From SSC3 sp035477015 (lineage in GTDB: Bacteria > Actinomycetota > Actinomycetes > Propionibacteriales > Nocardioidaceae): a stretch of 17,027 nucleotides of DNA. The notes below the pieces were generated by a model. The model saw only the letters and a list, made by a program, of their open reading frames with translations. It was not told the DNA's origin and made no database searches. The stretch is taken from positions 1 to 17,027 of the forward strand of contig DATILB010000012.1 in the NCBI GenBank assembly GCA_035477015.1, written 5' to 3'. Both the position numbers and the translations under genes were made by a program. Shown here piece after piece: positions 14,140-17,027 of the stretch. Positions within the stretch are counted from its first letter, which is position 1, and each line of letters begins with the position of its first letter.

Positions 14140-15282
14140 TCACAGACCCAGCGACCTTCCGATGATCTCCTTCTGGACCTCGGTCGTACCGCCGTAGATC
14201 GTGGAGATCCGGCTGTCCTGGTAGGCCTTCGCGATGGGGTACTCCATCATGTAGCCGTAGCCGCCGTGGAGCTGGACGCCCTGGCCCACGATCTTCTGCT
14301 GGAGCTCGGTGGTCCACCACTTCGCCATCGAGGCGCCGACCGCGTCGAGCTTGCCGTCGATGTGCTTCATCACGCAGTCGTCGACGAAGGTGCGCGCCAC
14401 TGCGGCTTCGGTCGCCATCTCGGCGACGAGGAAGCGGTTGTGCTGGAACTTGCCGATCGGCTTGCCGAACGCTGTACGGGTCTTGGCGTAGTCGAGGCAC
14501 ATCTCGAGCACGTGCTCGATCACTGACACGGCCTGGGCGGCGATGATCAGCCGCTCCTGGGGGAGGTTCATCATCAGGTAGATGAAGCCCTCGCCCTCCT
14601 CGCCGAGGAGGTTCTCCTTGGGCACGACGACATCAGTGAAGCTCAGCTCGGCCGTGTCCTGCGCGTGCATGCCGACCTTCTCCAGGTTGCGGCCGCGCTC
14701 GAAGCCCTCCATGCCCTCCTCGACCACCAGCAGGCTGATGCCCTTGTGGCCGGCTTCGGGGTTGGTGCGGGCCACCACGATCACCAGGTCGGCGAGGATG
14801 CCGTTGCTGATAAAGGTCTTGGAGCCGTTGAGGACGTAGTGGTCGCCCTTGTCGACCGCGGTGGTGCGGATGCCCTGGAGGTCGGAGCCCGCACCGGGCT
14901 CGGTCATCGCGATGGCGGTGATCAGCTCGCCACTGACACAGCCGGGCAGCCAGCGCGCCTTCTGCTCGTCGTTCGCGAGGCTGACGATGTAGGGAACGAT
15001 GATGTCGGTGTGGACCGAGAAGCCCGGCCCGTTGGCGCCGGCCTTCGTCTGCTCCTCCGACACGATCATGTTGTAGCGGAAGTCCTCGACGCCGGGGCCG
15101 CCGAACTCTTCAGGTACGTCGAAGCAGAGCAGGCCCGCGTCGCCGGCCTTCTTCCAGAGCTCGCGCGGGACGATGCCGTCGCGCTCCCACTGCTCGTTGT
15201 TCGGCGTGACCTCCTTGGCGTAGAACGCCCGGCAGGTCTCGCGGAACGCGTCGTGCTCGGCATCGAAGATGGTCCTGCTCAT
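14140..15282 (-). CDS. Acyl-CoA dehydrogenase (long-chain/isovaleryl-like type)
   Basis: A 380-residue FAD-dependent enzyme that oxidises an acyl-CoA to the 2-enoyl-CoA. AMTEPGAGSDLQGIRT (about 125-140) and the KTFISNG segment are the flavin and substrate-binding signatures. YGGTTEVQKEIIGRSLGL ends the protein. The place of the medium/short-chain catalytic Glu (YEGT) is Gly here. Instead, NLPQERLIIA carries Glu243 at the position used as base in long-chain and isovaleryl-CoA dehydrogenases, so the enzyme should be active. AAGGAG (minus strand, 15291-15296) lies 8 nt upstream. The ATG overlaps the stop of the LLM oxidoreductase gene by 4 bp, so the two are coupled. The chain length or substrate class cannot be fixed; a branched or bulky acyl-CoA is possible. 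Confidence 0.95.
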   Translation of the reverse strand: MSRTIFDAEHDAFRETCRAFYAKEVTPNNEQWERDGIVPRELWKKAGDAGLLCFDVPEEFGGPGVEDFRYNMIVSEEQTKAGANGPGFSVHTDIIVPYIVSLANDEQKARWLPGCVSGELITAIAMTEPGAGSDLQGIRTTAVDKGDHYVLNGSKTFISNGILADLVIVVARTNPEAGHKGISLLVVEEGMEGFERGRNLEKVGMHAQDTAELSFTDVVVPKENLLGEEGEGFIYLMMNLPQERLIIAAQAVSVIEHVLEMCLDYAKTRTAFGKPIGKFQHNRFLVAEMATEAAVARTFVDDCVMKHIDGKLDAVGASMAKWWTTELQQKIVGQGVQLHGGYGYMMEYPIAKAYQDSRISTIYGGTTEVQKEIIGRSLGL

Positions 15283-16310
15283 GCGACTAGCTCCTTCATC
15301 TTGCTGATCAGCGCCGGTACGTCGTCTGCGACCGGGATGATCTGCAGGTTGGTGACGCCCGACTCCTTCTGCGCGGCGATGCGCTCCTGGACGTAGCTCT
15401 CCGGTCCGACGAGGTTCATCGCCTCGAGCAGCTCGTTCGGCACCAGGGCGGCGGCCTCTTCCTTCTTGCCGTCGAGGTAGAGGTTCTGGATCTCCTCCGC
15501 CTCCTTCTCGAACCCGTACTCACAGACGAGCTGGTTGTAGAAGTTCTTGTCCCGCGCGCCCATGCCACCGACGTACAAGGCGATCTGGGGGCGCGCGAAG
15601 TCGAGCAGCCCCTTGACGTCCTCGCCGATCGCGCACATGCCGCCACCGACCACCTCCAACGGGCCCAGGTCAGCGGAGCGCTTGGCACCTCCCGCGGAGA
15701 GCGCCGCGCCCCAGGTCTCCTTGGCCTTCTCCGGGAAGTACAGGTGCGGGAGCCAGCCGTCCGCGATCTCCGCGGTGAGCTCGACGTTCTTCGCACCGAG
15801 CGCTGCGATGTAGAGCGGCACGCTGGCGCGCTCGGGCTTCGTGAGCATCTTGAGCGGTTTGCCCAGACCGAGGCCTTGGCCCTCTGGCAGGGGGAGCTTG
15901 ATCGACTTGCCGTCGTACACGAGCGGCTCACGGCGCAGCGCCATCCGCATCACGTCGATGACCTCGCGGGTGCGACCCAGGGGCTTCTCGTACGGCATGC
16001 CGTGGAAGCCCTCGATGACCTGGGGCCCCGAAGCTCCTAGGCCGATGACCGCCCGGCCGCCGCTGACGTTGTCCAGGCCCGCAGCGGTCTGCGCAAGCGC
16101 GCCCGGCGTACGCGAGAAGACATTGAGGATTGCCGCACCGATCTCGATGGTCTCGGTCTTGGCCGCCAGGTAGCCCATCAGCGTGGGGGAGTCGAAGCCG
16201 TAGGCTTCAGCGACCCAAACAGTGTCCAGCCCGGCCTTCTCCCAGGAGACGACCTGGTCGGCCGCTTCGCGTGGGTTTCCGGCGTACATCAGCATGGTCG
16301 AGAGCTTCAT
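15279..16310 (-). CDS. LLM-class F420-dependent oxidoreductase
   Basis: A 343-residue luciferase-like TIM-barrel oxidoreductase. Landmarks are KLSTMLMYAG at the N-terminus, AGLDTVWVAEAYGFDSPT, the NVFSRTPGALAQTAAGLDN segment and SGGRAVIGLGASGPQVIEGF, which resemble mycobacterial Rv3520c-type proteins. Family knowledge: these use F420 (some use FMN) for hydride transfer on diverse substrates. F420 is favoured because fbiC and npdG are nearby. The ATG at 16310 is preferred because GAGGA lies about 6 nt upstream; a GTG at 16322 would add four residues. It is the first gene of an operon with the acyl-CoA dehydrogenase and is divergent from npdG across a perfect palindrome. A step in lipid or steroid-like side-chain breakdown is inference. 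Confidence 0.9.
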   Translation of the reverse strand: MKLSTMLMYAGNPREAADQVVSWEKAGLDTVWVAEAYGFDSPTLMGYLAAKTETIEIGAAILNVFSRTPGALAQTAAGLDNVSGGRAVIGLGASGPQVIEGFHGMPYEKPLGRTREVIDVMRMALRREPLVYDGKSIKLPLPEGQGLGLGKPLKMLTKPERASVPLYIAALGAKNVELTAEIADGWLPHLYFPEKAKETWGAALSAGGAKRSADLGPLEVVGGGMCAIGEDVKGLLDFARPQIALYVGGMGARDKNFYNQLVCEYGFEKEAEEIQNLYLDGKKEEAAALVPNELLEAMNLVGPESYVQERIAAQKESGVTNLQIIPVADDVPALISKMKELVA

Positions 16311-16356
16311 GACCGTCCTCACATCTCGGGCCCCTTGCAGGGCAACCCGCTAACCG

Positions 16357-16373
16357 TGACAGTATTACTGTCA
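16357..16373. promoter_or_regulatory. Perfect 17-bp palindromic operator between the LLM operon and npdG
   Basis: TGACAGTA-T-TACTGTCA is fully symmetric. It lies 46 bp upstream of the LLM start and 21 bp upstream of the npdG start, so one bound dimer could control both directions. TATTAC inside it may be a -10 for npdG, though no matching -35 is clear. The size and symmetry suit a TetR or GntR-type repressor. The regulator is not identified. Confidence 0.65.
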
Positions 16374-16394
16374 GAATTCAAGACAGGAGACGTT

Positions 16395-17027
16395 GTGTTC
16401 CAGATCGCAGTCATCGGCGGCACCGGGCCTCAGGGCAAGGGGCTCGCGTACCGGTTCGTGAAGCACGGACACACCGTCGTCCTCGGTTCGCGAGCGGCAG
16501 ACCGCGCGGAGGTCGCGGCCAAGGAGATCGCCGAGCGGGTGCCGTCCGCTGCGGTCTCCGGCGCGACCAACGAGGACGCGATCGCGGCGGCCGATGTGGT
16601 CCTTCTCGCAGTCCCGTACGACGGTCATGACGAGCTCGTTGAGGCGCTCGCGCCCCTGCTTGCCGGCAAGACCGTCATCTCCTGTGTGAACCCGCTCGGC
16701 TTCGACAAAGGCGGCCCGTTCGGCAAGGTCGTGCCGGGTGGCTCGGCCGCTGAGACGGCGCAGTCGCTCGCGCCCGACGCCACCGTCGTCGGTGCCTTCC
16801 ACCACGTGTCGGCCGTCACGCTCTGGGGCGACGACGAGTTCCTCGACCACGAGGACGTGCTGGTCTGCGGGGACGACGCCGACGCCAAGGCGGTCGCGAT
16901 CGAGCTCGCTGCCACCGTGACCGGGCGCCCGGGTATTGACGCCGGCAAGCTACGCCTCGCGGCTCAGCTCGAGCCCTTCACGGCCGTGCTGATCTCGATC
17001 AACAAGAAGTACAAGGTGCAGTCCGGC
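16395..17027 (+). CDS. npdG: NADPH-dependent F420 reductase, 3' end cut by the window
   Basis: The first 211 codons of a gene running off the window. Residues 4-20 (IAVIGGTGPQGKGLAYRF) form the Rossmann NADP-binding loop. DVVLLAVPYDG, ISCVNPLGFD, VVGAFHHVSA and the late GKLRLAAQLEPFTAVLISIN segment match archaeal and actinobacterial F420:NADPH oxidoreductases, which run about 220 residues, so only a short tail is missing. The enzyme exchanges hydride between NADPH and F420. The GTG is chosen because AGGAGA (16385-16390) lies 4 nt upstream and the glycine loop then starts at the usual residue. It is divergent from the LLM oxidoreductase and probably supplies or recycles its cofactor. Confidence 0.93.
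   Translation, partial: MFQIAVIGGTGPQGKGLAYRFVKHGHTVVLGSRAADRAEVAAKEIAERVPSAAVSGATNEDAIAAADVVLLAVPYDGHDELVEALAPLLAGKTVISCVNPLGFDKGGPFGKVVPGGSAAETAQSLAPDATVVGAFHHVSAVTLWGDDEFLDHEDVLVCGDDADAKAVAIELAATVTGRPGIDAGKLRLAAQLEPFTAVLISINKKYKVQSG

Noticed and set aside
1..17027. Mobile element, prophage, CRISPR or secondary-metabolite megasynthase
   Set aside because: No transposase, integrase, phage structural gene, spaced repeat array or assembly-line enzyme motif was seen on either strand.

Overview
The window is high-GC DNA from an actinobacterium. It has GTG starts, strong codon bias and coenzyme F420 genes (a fused FO synthase, an NADPH:F420 reductase and an F420-type luciferase-like oxidoreductase). 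A Nocardioidaceae member such as Nocardioides fits best, but that placement is inference from style and gene content, not from a marker gene. No rRNA, tRNA, CRISPR, transposase or phage gene was seen.

Layout. (1) 33-4521: a xylose-type sugar uptake locus. A leftward ROK repressor is divergent from a tightly coupled binding protein, single-domain ATPase and permease operon. The 174-bp gap holds two related palindromes and a CRP/GlxR-like site. (2) 4584-6583: an envelope pair, a small DUF2510 membrane protein and a secreted protein with three Ig-like repeats plus a Big_5-like domain. (3) 6685-7986: a soluble bacterial cytochrome P450, converging on and overlapping fbiC. (4) 7932-11184: leftward tetR then fbiC (FO synthase). 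(5) 11300-14014: two tandem P450s, about 60% identical and colinear, divergent from tetR across a gap with overlapping promoters and two operator-like repeats. (6) 14140-16310: leftward LLM oxidoreductase then acyl-CoA dehydrogenase, overlapping by 4 bp. (7) 16395 to the window end: npdG, divergent from the LLM operon across a perfect 17-bp palindrome.

How the genes may work together. fbiC makes the F420 chromophore precursor, npdG links F420 to NADPH, and the LLM enzyme probably uses the reduced or oxidised cofactor. Three P450s, an acyl-CoA dehydrogenase and the LLM enzyme look like parts of a lipid, terpenoid or steroid-like catabolic or tailoring set under TetR-type control. The substrate cannot be read from the sequence. 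No ferredoxin or ferredoxin reductase for the P450s lies in the window.

The most unusual structures are a 74-bp near-perfect palindrome translated in frame inside the linker of FbiC, and a 25-26-bp inverted repeat that forms the last codons of the third P450. I did not find a clear new multi-gene system. The best candidates are these two coding palindromes and the operators.
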